From an uncultured Pelagibacteraceae bacterium (GTDB lineage: Bacteria > Pseudomonadota > Alphaproteobacteria > Pelagibacterales > Pelagibacteraceae): DNA of 39,104 nucleotides. Shown piece after piece: positions 1 to 8,298 of the stretch (position 1 is its first letter; the number at the start of each line of letters is the position of its first letter). The notes under the pieces were generated by a model. That model did no database searches and was not told where the DNA came from. It saw only the letters and a list, made by a program, of their open reading frames with translations. Location: contig CACAWM010000003.1 of NCBI GenBank assembly GCA_902536205.1, positions 1 through 39,104 on the forward strand, in the 5' to 3' direction. The position numbers and the translations under genes were made by a program.

Positions 1-1
1 C

Positions 2-34
2 TTTTATGATGCCAGAAAAGTGGAGAAAGCTTAA
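2..34 (+). CDS. 3' tail of an upstream gene cut by the window edge (tentative)
   Basis: An open frame enters from the left edge and ends at a TAA at 32-34, giving a tail FYDARKVEKA. A second frame is also open, with a tail ending in WRKLN and a stop at 36-38, so the true frame cannot be fixed from this window. Codons in the first frame look more like those of the neighbours. No function can be inferred. Confidence 0.3.
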   Translation, partial: FYDARKVEKA

Positions 35-58
35 TTAATTTCTAGTATAAATTAGTAA

Positions 59-658
59 GTGATTCATTTTAAAAAAACTATATTAATTTATATTTTATTT
101 ATTCTAAGCGCATGCTCTTCGATTCCTAAAAATACGCAAAATAGTTGTGCAATTTTTGAAGAAAGATATCTTTGGTATAAACATACAAAAGCTTCATATG
201 AAAGATGGGGAGCACCTATTCATTTACAATTAGCCTTTGTCAAAAAAGAAAGTGATTTCAATTGGTTGGCTAAGCCGCCACGAAAAAAATTGTTTAAAGT
301 TATTCCTTTCAAAAGACCTTCAAGTTCATTTGGTTATTCACAAGCAGTAAAAGGAACATGGGAACAATATAAACGAGAAACTAATAGTCCTTTAGCTACA
401 AGGGCTAGATTTAAAGACTCTGTTGATTTTATAGGTTGGTATATTCATAAAACTAATAAGATTTTAAAAATTTCTAAGAAGGATTCATATAAGCAGTATT
501 TAGCTTATTATAAAGGCTGGGGAGACTATAAAAATTATTCAAAAGACAAGAAAGCTATTATTTATGCAAAATCAGTTAAGGATATGGCTAACAAATACAG
601 AAAACAATTAACACTTTGTAAGAAAAATTTGGATAAAAATAAGTATATTATTTTTTAA
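59..658 (+). CDS. lipoprotein with lytic-transglycosylase (SLT)-like domain
   Basis: A 199-residue protein starting with GTG. The N-terminus is a lipoprotein signal: charged Ile-His-Phe-Lys-Lys, a hydrophobic stretch, then lipobox LSAC with Cys19 as the lipidation site, so it should sit in the outer or inner membrane facing the periplasm. The segment around residues 55-115 resembles the SLT transglycosylase fold: Glu64 in KKESDF is the likely catalytic acid, followed by SSSFGYSQAVKGTW (the usual G-x-x-Q block) and a later aromatic YLAYYKGWGDY. Such enzymes cleave the glycan strand of peptidoglycan. The family is inferred from motifs only. The last 11 bases overlap the convergent RND gene. Confidence 0.7.
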   Translation: MIHFKKTILIYILFILSACSSIPKNTQNSCAIFEERYLWYKHTKASYERWGAPIHLQLAFVKKESDFNWLAKPPRKKLFKVIPFKRPSSSFGYSQAVKGTWEQYKRETNSPLATRARFKDSVDFIGWYIHKTNKILKISKKDSYKQYLAYYKGWGDYKNYSKDKKAIIYAKSVKDMANKYRKQLTLCKKNLDKNKYIIF

Positions 659-3600
659 GCTGTTTATTGAGATCAATTTCTACTGCATCAATCCTTTTTG
701 TATTTTTTCCAACTATTGTGTAAATTGTAGGAATTACATAAAGCGTAAAGAATGTAGAAAAAAGCATTCCACCGAAAATAGTTATCCCAACGGTTAGTCT
801 ACTTGCTGCACCTGGGCCAGTTCCAAGAATTAAAGGCAAGACCCCGATGATTGTAGATAAACTTGTCATAAGTATGGGTCTTAATCTTATTGCTGCTGCC
901 TCAAATACAGCAACTTCTAAATTTTTACCTTCCTTTCTTAATTGATTTGCAAATTCAACAATTAAAATTCCGTTTTTTGCGGACAATCCTATAAGAATTA
1001 TTAGAGCTATTTGGCTGTAAACGTTTAAAGATGAGCCGACTACTAGCAAACCCAGTAAGCCACCAAGTATAGCCATTGGAACAGTTAACATAATTGTAAA
1101 TGGATGTTTCCAACTTTCAAATTGTGCGCTCATTGCAAGATAAGCAGTTATTAAAGCAAGAGCAAAAATTACATATAATTCAGTGTTAGTTTTTTTATAT
1201 TCTTCACTCTCTCCTTTATAAGTAATTTTTGCTTGAGGAGTATTTTGTTCAACTACTCCGACTAAAAATTTAAGAGCTTCATCAAGTGAATAGTCACCAA
1301 CTAATCTTGCTGAAATAGTTACAGCCTTTTGCCTATTATATCTTGCAAGGAACGGCGACTGACCTTCCTCATCGTATGTAACTAGATTAGAGATCGATAC
1401 AAGTTTGTTATTGTTCTTTGATCTAACAAAAACTTTACTTATGCTATCAGGCTCCTGTCTATCTTTAATATCTCCTTGGAGAATAATAGAATATTCTTTA
1501 CCTTCTCTAGTAAAATTTGTAACCCTTCTTGATCCGAAAATTGTTTCAATGGTTTTGCCTATATCTTCTGTTGAAACCCCAAGGTCAGCAGCTTTCTTTT
1601 GATCAATTTTAACATTTAATTGAGGTTTGTTTAGATCGAAATCATCTTCTATCGAAGCAAGTCCTGGATTTTTTCTTGCCTCTTTTTTAATAATTTCTTT
1701 CCATTCAATAAGTTGATCATACGTATTTCCTAAAATAACAAATTGCACAGGGCTCTCAATTCCTCCTGTTCTTATTCCTTGAGGCATAATTGGAAAAGCT
1801 AATACACCCGGCACCTTTGAAATTTTCCCAAAAGACTCTCTCATTATTTCAACACCGTGACGATCTCTTTTTTTCCAAGGCTCAAGTAATACAATAATAA
1901 AACCACTATTTACTTGTTTTGCAGATTTACCGAAACCTGGTACTCTCATAATCAATTTTCTGTATTCTCCTTTACCTACATTAGGTAATAAAAGACCTTC
2001 AATTTCCTCAGCTCTATCTTTCGTAAAATTAAAGCCAGAACCTTGAGGCGCCTTTACGATTACAAAGAACGCTCCTCTATCTTCAGGAGCAATTAATTCT
2101 TTTTTTGTAAAATTGAAAAAAAATAAAGTTAGAGCTAATGTGGCTAATAAAAAAATTGTTATCGTTGTTCTTTTTTTAATCCAACCTAGTAAAGATACTT
2201 TATACAAATAAGTTAAATTTTTTAAAAATTTTTCAAATTTTAAAACAATTTTTGACTTATTCATATTTTGCTTAAGGAACTTACTGGCCAACATTGGGCT
2301 CAGAGATAAAGCAACAAAACTTGATATAATGACAGCGGCAGCAAGTGTGATTGCAGTTTGTGTAAATAGTACACCTGTAATTCCTTTAATAAAAATTAAA
2401 GGGACAAAGACAGCAACTAAAACGACTGTTGTGGCAATTATAGCGAATGAAACTTGCTTAGCCCCTTTAAATGCTGCAACAAGAGGGGTATCTCCTAACT
2501 CTATTCTTCTTACAATATTTTCTAACATTACAATTGCATCATCTACAACAATTCCGATGGCTAATACTAAAGCCATAAGAGTAAAGAGATTGATTGAAAA
2601 ATCAAAAATATAAATTGCTAAAAAAGTTGAAATTAATGAGACAGGTAAAGCTACTAAAGGAACCACCAGGGCTCTAATATTTCCCAAAAAAAGGTAAATA
2701 ATTATAGTTACTAAAATTAAAGCAATAAAAAGAGTTTTATAAACTTCTTTAATTGCAACTTTTATATAATTACTTCTATCAAATGAAACTTCTAAAGTTG
2801 TATTCGGGGGCAAGCTAGGTTGGAGCTCTTTGATTTTCTTTTTAATTCCATCAGCAACAGCAATAGTATTAGCATCTGATTGCTGATAAATTCCTATTCC
2901 TACTACTTGTTTTCCATTACCTTTAAATAAAGTACGTGTGGACTCTGCACCAAGCTCTACTCTTGCAACATCAGAAAGTGTAATAATTGATCCATCGGTT
3001 GCTCTTTTAAGAGGTAAATTTTTATAATTTTCTAAATTACTGTAGGCTTTATTTAACTTAATCGTAAGATCAATATCTTTTGACTCTATTCTCCCTGCTG
3101 GAAATTCTACATTTTCTTTTCTTAGTACGTTTTCAACTTCTTCGGTAGTTAAATCTCTTGCAGCAAGCGCAATAGGGTCCAACCAAATCCTTAGTGATAA
3201 TTCTCTTTGACCGCCAAGTCTGACTCGACCTACTCCATCAACTGTAGAAAATGTATCAGTTAAATACCTATCTGCGTAATCAGTAAGCTCCAAGTCAGAC
3301 ATAGTTTCAGAATTGAAAGATAACCACATTGTTGTACGCATACCTGCACTTTGTTTGAATATTTCTGGTTGTTCAGCTCCTTCTGGTAAGTTATCTAAAA
3401 CTCGAGACACAGAACTTCTAACATCGTTAGCAACATCATCTAAATCTAAATCAGTTTCAAAAGTTAGAGTAATTCTTGAACTTTCATCTTCGCTGAAAGA
3501 GTCAATAGTCTCTAATCCTGGAGTTCCTCCAACAAAATCCTCAATTTTTTGTGTAATTTGAGTGTCAACTATTTCAGCCGAAGCCCCTCTATATTCAGTT

Positions 3601-3743
3601 TGAATTGTAACAACTGGTGGCTGCACATCAGGCAATTCATCTGTTGGTATTTCTTGAAAAGTGACCAAACCAAATATAACTAAAACCAAACTCATTACTG
3701 AGGCTACGACAGGTCTTTTGATTGAAAGGTCAGTTAAAAACAT
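648..3743 (-). CDS. RND-family efflux pump inner-membrane subunit (HAE-1/AcrB type)
   Basis: A 1031-residue protein of the usual AcrB length, with an N-terminal transmembrane helix (FLTDLSIKRPVVASVM), a large periplasmic loop, six central helices, a second loop and the last helices. The proton-relay pair Asp401-Asp402 in IGIVVDDAIVMLEN and Lys923 in GLSAKNGILIVEF match AcrB Asp407/Asp408 and Lys940, so it should be a functional proton-driven exporter. It starts directly after the adaptor gene (end 3744) with no spacing. No outer-membrane TolC-like gene lies nearby, so it must use one encoded elsewhere. The substrate cannot be read from the sequence; lipids, bile-salt-like detergents, dyes or metabolites are all possible for this family. 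Confidence 0.93.
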   Translation of the reverse strand: MFLTDLSIKRPVVASVMSLVLVIFGLVTFQEIPTDELPDVQPPVVTIQTEYRGASAEIVDTQITQKIEDFVGGTPGLETIDSFSEDESSRITLTFETDLDLDDVANDVRSSVSRVLDNLPEGAEQPEIFKQSAGMRTTMWLSFNSETMSDLELTDYADRYLTDTFSTVDGVGRVRLGGQRELSLRIWLDPIALAARDLTTEEVENVLRKENVEFPAGRIESKDIDLTIKLNKAYSNLENYKNLPLKRATDGSIITLSDVARVELGAESTRTLFKGNGKQVVGIGIYQQSDANTIAVADGIKKKIKELQPSLPPNTTLEVSFDRSNYIKVAIKEVYKTLFIALILVTIIIYLFLGNIRALVVPLVALPVSLISTFLAIYIFDFSINLFTLMALVLAIGIVVDDAIVMLENIVRRIELGDTPLVAAFKGAKQVSFAIIATTVVLVAVFVPLIFIKGITGVLFTQTAITLAAAVIISSFVALSLSPMLASKFLKQNMNKSKIVLKFEKFLKNLTYLYKVSLLGWIKKRTTITIFLLATLALTLFFFNFTKKELIAPEDRGAFFVIVKAPQGSGFNFTKDRAEEIEGLLLPNVGKGEYRKLIMRVPGFGKSAKQVNSGFIIVLLEPWKKRDRHGVEIMRESFGKISKVPGVLAFPIMPQGIRTGGIESPVQFVILGNTYDQLIEWKEIIKKEARKNPGLASIEDDFDLNKPQLNVKIDQKKAADLGVSTEDIGKTIETIFGSRRVTNFTREGKEYSIILQGDIKDRQEPDSISKVFVRSKNNNKLVSISNLVTYDEEGQSPFLARYNRQKAVTISARLVGDYSLDEALKFLVGVVEQNTPQAKITYKGESEEYKKTNTELYVIFALALITAYLAMSAQFESWKHPFTIMLTVPMAILGGLLGLLVVGSSLNVYSQIALIILIGLSAKNGILIVEFANQLRKEGKNLEVAVFEAAAIRLRPILMTSLSTIIGVLPLILGTGPGAASRLTVGITIFGGMLFSTFFTLYVIPTIYTIVGKNTKRIDAVEIDLNKQLKK

Positions 3744-4616
3744 TTATTTGGCTGAAGTAATAATTTTTATTTTACCTTTATCTCTTACTTTAGAAACACC
3801 TTCACTGATCACAAGATCACCTTCATTTAATCCAGATATAACTGAAACTTTACCAAAATTTCTTTTACCAATTTCAATATTCTTTTTTTCAGCGGTGTCT
3901 TCATTTATAGTATAAACAAATGCTGTATTTCCTTGAATTGTTACAGCGCTTTCCGGTACACCAATTTGATTTTTTTCATCATAAATAATTTTTACAGTCA
4001 TTAGTTGACCTGGAATAATTTCAAAATTTGAATTATCAACTATTATTCTTGAAAGAATCGATCGAGTAGAAGGGTCGATACGAGAACTGATTGTTTCTAT
4101 TTTACCCTTAAAAACTTTTTTATAAGCAGAACTAGTAACCTCAGCTTTTAGCCCTGTTCTAAGAACACCTACATAATTTTCAGGTACTTTAATATCTATT
4201 ACAATTTTATCAAGATCATCTAGTGTAATAATTAAACTTTCTGAACCTAAGACACCTTGTGCTATTTCCCTCTTCCCTACCTTGCCAGCAAAATCTGCTG
4301 TTAAGCTTCCTCCATCTTTTAATGTAAGTATTTTTTCTCCTTTTTTAACGAATCTATTTTCTAAATTAGGCTTTCCATTGATATTACTTGCTTGGACTCT
4401 ATATGCTTTTGAGTTCTGAGAAATTGCAGTACCAAAAGTTTCAATACTTTTATAAAAAAGCGATTTTTCAACTGTAGAAACGATTACACCTGGGGCTGGT
4501 CTCACGCTAAATTTTTTTTTAAAATGCAGACCTATAAAGTGCCTTGCTGCTATGATCGCAAATATAGCTATAAAAAAAATTATTAGAAAAGTTTTAATTT
4601 TCGAAGAAGTTTTCAT
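3744..4616 (-). CDS. RND periplasmic adaptor (membrane fusion protein), hairpin-less
   Basis: An open frame begins at 4646, but that start lies inside sseA. The ATG at 4614-4616 gives MKTSSKIKTFLIIFFIAIFAI, a good N-terminal membrane anchor, and a 290-residue protein, so I prefer it. Recognisable adaptor parts are the lipoyl half FVKKGEKILTL, directly followed by the other half (ADFAGKVGKREIAQGVLG), a beta-barrel with VPENYVGVLRTG, and a membrane-proximal domain (VPESAVTIQGNTAFVY, GLNEGDLVISEG). The alpha-helical hairpin that normally separates the lipoyl halves and docks on TolC is absent, which also explains the short length. It is encoded directly before the pump gene and belongs to the same operon. 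Confidence 0.85.
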   Translation of the reverse strand: MKTSSKIKTFLIIFFIAIFAIIAARHFIGLHFKKKFSVRPAPGVIVSTVEKSLFYKSIETFGTAISQNSKAYRVQASNINGKPNLENRFVKKGEKILTLKDGGSLTADFAGKVGKREIAQGVLGSESLIITLDDLDKIVIDIKVPENYVGVLRTGLKAEVTSSAYKKVFKGKIETISSRIDPSTRSILSRIIVDNSNFEIIPGQLMTVKIIYDEKNQIGVPESAVTIQGNTAFVYTINEDTAEKKNIEIGKRNFGKVSVISGLNEGDLVISEGVSKVRDKGKIKIITSAK

Positions 4617-4621
4617 ATTTT

Positions 4622-5434
4622 TTAATCTAATCCGTACTCTGCCCATGACCCGTCATAGATAATAGGTTTTTTACCACTTATAATAGAATTAGCCAGACCT
4701 AAAATGCATGCTGTAACTCCAGAGCCGCATGTAAAAGCCATTTCTTTTTCAATTGATACTTTTTTCGATTTGAATATCTCAATTAAGTCCTCTTTTTTTT
4801 TAAAAGTTTTATCTTCTCTTAAAAGTTTTTGGAAAGGCAGATTAATTGACCCTTTAATGTTTCCACTTTTAAGTTCTTTTCTAGGTTCAGGCTGTAAGCC
4901 TAAAAATCTTTGTTCTCCTCTGGCGTCTAGCAATTGAAATTTATTATTAGTAATATTTTTATTTACTTCATCTTTATTAATTACAAGAGATGTATTTTCA
5001 ACTGCAATGTATTTAGATTTTTCAACGCTAACTATACTTTTAGTAGTGGGACGTTTTTCATTTGTCCATTTTTTAAAACCCCCATCTAATACTGAGATAA
5101 GTTTTGAATTATGGCCAAAATACAAAAAAGTGTACCAAACCCTACATGAACTAAAAACATCTGAGTTGTCATAAACAATTATGTGATCTGAATTAGATAT
5201 TCCTAAACCAGATACAATCATTTCCCATTCTTCTTTAGATGGAAGCATATGTGGAAGATTAGTTTTTTGGTTTGAATTTTTATCTATATCAAAGAATATA
5301 GAGTTAACAATGTGCTCTGCTTTGTACTCTTCAAATGAATTTCTATTAGTAATTGGCAGATGCCAGCTAGCATCTAAAATTTTTACTTTTTTAATATTCT
5401 TATCTAACCAGTCTGTAGTTACTAATTGATTCAT
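4622..5434 (-). CDS. sseA: 3-mercaptopyruvate/thiosulfate sulfurtransferase
   Basis: A 270-residue tandem-rhodanese protein. The N-terminal domain carries WLDKNIKKVKILDASWHLP and VYDNSDVFSSCRVW; the C-terminal catalytic domain has the active-site Cys236 in TCGSGVTA, the loop typical of mercaptopyruvate sulfurtransferases rather than thiosulfate-specific rhodaneses. The enzyme takes sulfur from 3-mercaptopyruvate (or thiosulfate) onto its Cys and passes it to a thiol acceptor such as thioredoxin. Its ATG overlaps the TAA of msrA by one base (TAATG), so the two are probably translationally coupled. Confidence 0.9.
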   Translation of the reverse strand: MNQLVTTDWLDKNIKKVKILDASWHLPITNRNSFEEYKAEHIVNSIFFDIDKNSNQKTNLPHMLPSKEEWEMIVSGLGISNSDHIIVYDNSDVFSSCRVWYTFLYFGHNSKLISVLDGGFKKWTNEKRPTTKSIVSVEKSKYIAVENTSLVINKDEVNKNITNNKFQLLDARGEQRFLGLQPEPRKELKSGNIKGSINLPFQKLLREDKTFKKKEDLIEIFKSKKVSIEKEMAFTCGSGVTACILGLANSIISGKKPIIYDGSWAEYGLD

Positions 5435-5880
5435 TACCTGTTTTTTTCAATATATTTTTGATGATATTCTTCAGCTTTATTGTAGTTTTTAATTTTTGAG
5501 ATATTTGTCTGAATTTTACCATCTAATTTTTCGTTAAATTCTTTTAAAACTTCCAAAGCGTCTTGTTTCTGCTTTTCATCTTCATAAAAAATCTCACTTC
5601 TATATTGAGTTCCAATATCTGGAAATTGCATATCTTTTTGTGTTGGATCATGCATTTTAAAAAATAAATCTAATATTTTTTTAAAAGAAATTTTATTTTC
5701 ATCAAAGGTAAGCCTTACAACTTCAGCATGTCCAGTGTTTCCTGTGCACACTTCTTCATAGGTTGTTTTCGCGCTACTTCCTCCTGCGTAACCTACTTCA
5801 GTCTTTAATATACCTGGTTTGCTTTTAAAGTTTTCCTCAGGTTTCCAAAAACATCCAAGTGCAAGTGTACATTTCTGCAT
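5434..5880 (-). CDS. msrA: peptide-methionine (S)-S-oxide reductase
   Basis: A 148-residue protein with the catalytic Cys10 in ALGCFWKPEENF, followed by VGYAGG, the TYEEVCTGNTGHAEVV block and a C-terminal EEYHQKY, all characteristic of MsrA. The more common GCFWG is replaced by GCFWKPE, a variant I know from other MsrA branches. It repairs oxidised methionine using thioredoxin-type reductants. It is the first gene of the leftward msrA-sseA-adaptor-pump operon. Only 39 bases separate its ATG from the divergent EamA gene, so the promoters must overlap or extend into coding sequence. Confidence 0.93.
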   Translation of the reverse strand: MQKCTLALGCFWKPEENFKSKPGILKTEVGYAGGSSAKTTYEEVCTGNTGHAEVVRLTFDENKISFKKILDLFFKMHDPTQKDMQFPDIGTQYRSEIFYEDEKQKQDALEVLKEFNEKLDGKIQTNISKIKNYNKAEEYHQKYIEKNR

Positions 5881-5919
5881 AAGTTATCTAATATATTTTG
5901 AGGAAGAAAGGATAGTAAA

Positions 5920-6801
5920 TTGTTAACACAAAATCAAATAGGCGTATTGTACATGGTAGGAAGTGTAATTTGTTTCTCCATTATGGATATTTGCGTAAAA
6001 TGGTTAGACTATTATCCAGTTGGCCAAGTTCTTTTCTTAAGATTTTTTATAGGATTTATTCCTATATTTTTTATCATACCGAAAGATAAATTATTCTCTT
6101 TTTATAAAACTTCACGTCCTGGTCTTCATGCTTTTAGAGCCATAAGCGGGGCCCTCGCAATAATTGCATTATTTTTGGGATTAAGAGAATTACCATTAGC
6201 TGATGTAGTTTCATTAACATTCGGTGGACCAATATTCGTTACAATTGCATCAATCTTTTTTTTATCTGAAAAAGTTGGAATAAAAAGATGGTCAGCTGTA
6301 TTTATAGGTTTCCTAGGGATGCTATTAATTGTTCAACCAGCATTTATAGACGTTAATTATTATTACATTACACCAATTGTATTTTGTATATTTTTTGCCT
6401 GTGTAGCTATTAGCGTTAGATCTTTATCTAAAACAGAAGCAAATTATACAATCGCATTTTATTTTACATTACTTTGCACTCTTTTGGGATTAGGAACAAT
6501 TTTCTTTACTGATTGGATAATGCCAACTTTCATAGATTTTGTTTTATTTTTTGTACTTGGTTTATGTGGAAGTGTAGCCAATTTATTACTGACTCAAAGT
6601 TACAGATTAGCAGAAGCATCACTTGTAACCCCGATTAAATATTTAAGTTTAGTTTTTGCAATTGTTTTTGGATATTTTATCTGGAGTGAAGTACCAAAAA
6701 TTCTAACTATGTTTGGGGCATCTCTAGTTATCGCAAGTTCTTTAATAATCTTTATGAGAGAGAATAAATTGAAGAAGCAAATCATAACCCCTAGAACATG
6801 A
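5920..6801 (+). CDS. EamA (DMT) family transporter
   Basis: A 293-residue integral membrane protein with about ten hydrophobic helices in two EamA repeats (first half near residues 8-135, second near 145-285, the latter with SVANLLLTQSYRLAEASLVTP and a helix-ending YFIWSEVP). Members export amino acids, nucleosides or other small metabolites; the substrate is unknown here. The start is a TTG at 5920 preceded by a clear purine-rich Shine-Dalgarno (AGGAAGAAAGG, about 5900-5911). A later ATG at residue 12 would cut the first helix. The stop codon overlaps the next gene's start as ATGA. Confidence 0.85.
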   Translation: MLTQNQIGVLYMVGSVICFSIMDICVKWLDYYPVGQVLFLRFFIGFIPIFFIIPKDKLFSFYKTSRPGLHAFRAISGALAIIALFLGLRELPLADVVSLTFGGPIFVTIASIFFLSEKVGIKRWSAVFIGFLGMLLIVQPAFIDVNYYYITPIVFCIFFACVAISVRSLSKTEANYTIAFYFTLLCTLLGLGTIFFTDWIMPTFIDFVLFFVLGLCGSVANLLLTQSYRLAEASLVTPIKYLSLVFAIVFGYFIWSEVPKILTMFGASLVIASSLIIFMRENKLKKQIITPRT

Positions 6802-7424
6802 GAAAGCCTCCTAAATATTGGGCTAGAGCTAAAAAAATTTTATCAAAAAAAGATAAAGTAATGAAAAAGCTAATAACCGATTATAAAGATGGAAGTCTTG
6901 TGACACGCAATGATGTTTTTTTCTCATTATGTAAAAGTATTATTGGCCAACAAATCAGTGTTGCAGCTGCAAACTCGGTTTTTTTAAGATTTAAAAAGAA
7001 ATGTAAAAACAAAATAAATGCAAGAACTGTGAGCAAATTATCGTTTAGTAATTTAAAAAGTTGTGGCCTAAGTAAACAAAAGGCTAAAGGTATAAAAGAT
7101 TTAGCCAAAAGAACTTTAAATAAAACTTTTAAGCCTAGCTTAATAAAAAAAATGACTGATGAAGAAGCTATAGAATATTTATCTAATCTAAGACAAATAG
7201 GAAGGTGGTCAGCAGAAATGATATTACTTTTCACATTTAATCGATCAAATATTTGGCCTCTACAAGATATAGGATTACTAAGAGCTATTTCAAATAATTA
7301 TAATAAGAAATACTTTCCTCCAAAGATATTCCTTAATAAACTTTATAAAAAATTTACACCCTATTGTTCAGTTGCAACCTGGTATTTATGGCGATCAATT
7401 GATAACGAGCCAATACAATATTAA
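6798..7424 (+). CDS. DNA-3-methyladenine glycosylase II-like HhH-GPD protein
   Basis: A 208-residue protein of the AlkA/HhH-GPD superfamily. It has an N-terminal helical part with SLCKSIIGQQISVAAAN, a helix-hairpin-helix (LRQIGRWSAEMILLF, about residues 131-145) and the catalytic Asp157 in WPLQDIGLLRA. There is no C-terminal Cys cluster, so it is not an EndoIII/MutY iron-sulfur type. It should excise alkylated purines from DNA, leaving an abasic site. It overlaps the upstream EamA gene by four bases (ATGA) and ends in a four-base overlap (TTAA) with the convergent DUF1330 gene, the same four bases encoding both stop codons. Confidence 0.88.
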   Translation: MRKPPKYWARAKKILSKKDKVMKKLITDYKDGSLVTRNDVFFSLCKSIIGQQISVAAANSVFLRFKKKCKNKINARTVSKLSFSNLKSCGLSKQKAKGIKDLAKRTLNKTFKPSLIKKMTDEEAIEYLSNLRQIGRWSAEMILLFTFNRSNIWPLQDIGLLRAISNNYNKKYFPPKIFLNKLYKKFTPYCSVATWYLWRSIDNEPIQY

Positions 7425-7708
7425 GCACCCTCAATAGTTTGATGGTGTCTTACAGCGTGACCTTTTAAAATTTCGTGTGCTTCTTGATATTCTTTTGATT
7501 TGTAAAATAAATTTGCTTCATCGTAAGAGGGAAACTCGATTACGACAGTTCTAGGCGAGCTTTCACCTTCATTAGCAGTAGCTTTTCCTCCCCTGATAAG
7601 AAATTTGCCTTTATATCTTTCAACTGCGACTCTAGCTTTTACAGCATATTCTTTAAGCTTATCCTCATTAGTTATATCTTTATAAACACAAACTACGTAA
7701 CCTTTCAT
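7421..7708 (-). CDS. DUF1330 domain protein
   Basis: A 95-residue ferredoxin-like-fold protein with the standard DUF1330 landmarks: an opening beta strand KGYVVCVYKDI, then FLIRGGKATANEGESSPRTVVIEFPSYDEA and YKSKEYQEAHEIL. The family's biochemical role is not established. A Shine-Dalgarno AAGGAG precedes the ATG (complement of 7713-7718). The gene is divergent from the phosphoribosyltransferase with only 33 bases between the starts. Confidence 0.85.
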   Translation of the reverse strand: MKGYVVCVYKDITNEDKLKEYAVKARVAVERYKGKFLIRGGKATANEGESSPRTVVIEFPSYDEANLFYKSKEYQEAHEILKGHAVRHHQTIEGA

Positions 7709-7741
7709 TTACAACTCCTTAAAAATAAACTAATTTTTTTC

Positions 7742-8269
7742 ATGGCAGATAAACTTATCATTGATTGGAAAGAGTATAATCTAATCGTAGAAAAACTTGC
7801 AATACAAATCCATCAAAGTGGATTTAAACCTGACATGTTAATCGGTATTATGAGAGGAGGAGCTCCTATAATAGACGTGCTAAGTAGAGTATTTAAACTT
7901 AAATGTGCTTATTTAGCTGTTGAGTCCTATTCTGGACAAGGGACCGAAGATCAACAGGGTGAATTAGTTTTCTCTAGAGAAATGAGCTCGACAGTTCAAG
8001 AAATGAAAGGAAATATTCTATTGTGTGATGATTTATCTGACACAGGAGTAACTTTAAATAAAAGTATTTATTGGCTTAAAAAATACCCTCCTTTACAAGG
8101 AAAAATAAAATCAATAAAGACAGCTGTTCTTTGGAAAAAGAAAGACTCTACGTTTGAACCTGATTATTGCGCTCAAAAATTAGATAGTAATCCTTGGATT
8201 GTTCAACCTTTCGAACATTATGAAGAGGTAAGAGTACAAGATTTAATTAAAAAACATCAAGAAAGTTAA
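7742..8269 (+). CDS. purine phosphoribosyltransferase family protein
   Basis: A 175-residue type I phosphoribosyltransferase. Residues 93-105 (LLCDDLSDTGVTL) form the PRPP-binding loop with the acidic pair, and IGIMRGGAPIIDVLSR (34-49) is the usual pyrophosphate-binding turn. The closest match by motif is the xanthine/hypoxanthine/guanine (Gpt-like) group, which converts a purine base and PRPP into the nucleotide. The convergent gene is a purine permease, so base uptake followed by salvage is a reasonable joint role (inference). The C-terminal part lacks features that would settle substrate choice. Confidence 0.8.
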   Translation: MADKLIIDWKEYNLIVEKLAIQIHQSGFKPDMLIGIMRGGAPIIDVLSRVFKLKCAYLAVESYSGQGTEDQQGELVFSREMSSTVQEMKGNILLCDDLSDTGVTLNKSIYWLKKYPPLQGKIKSIKTAVLWKKKDSTFEPDYCAQKLDSNPWIVQPFEHYEEVRVQDLIKKHQES

Positions 8270-8291
8270 AGGGCCAGCGTTAACCGGCCCT
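8270..8291. terminator. hairpin between convergent genes, probable terminator
   Basis: AGGGCC (8270-8275) pairs with GGCCCT (8286-8291) around a 10-base loop. On the minus strand it is followed by TTTAACTTTC, fitting termination of the purine permease; on the plus strand the following bases are less U-rich. It may serve both convergent genes. Confidence 0.65.
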
Positions 8292-8298
8292 AAAATCA

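Noticed and set aside
2329..2613. Open frame on the plus strand inside the RND pump gene (also 1405-1602 and 3313-3561)
   Set aside because: They lie opposite strongly conserved pump coding sequence, and the translated peptides have no recognisable features.
4617..4646. Upstream ATG at 4646 as start of the RND adaptor
   Set aside because: It adds a basic ten-residue extension inside sseA before an otherwise standard membrane anchor; the ATG at 4616 is a better start.
6881..7234. 117-codon frame opposite the AlkA-like gene
   Set aside because: The plus-strand frame has clear catalytic motifs; the opposite frame has none and starts within coding sequence.
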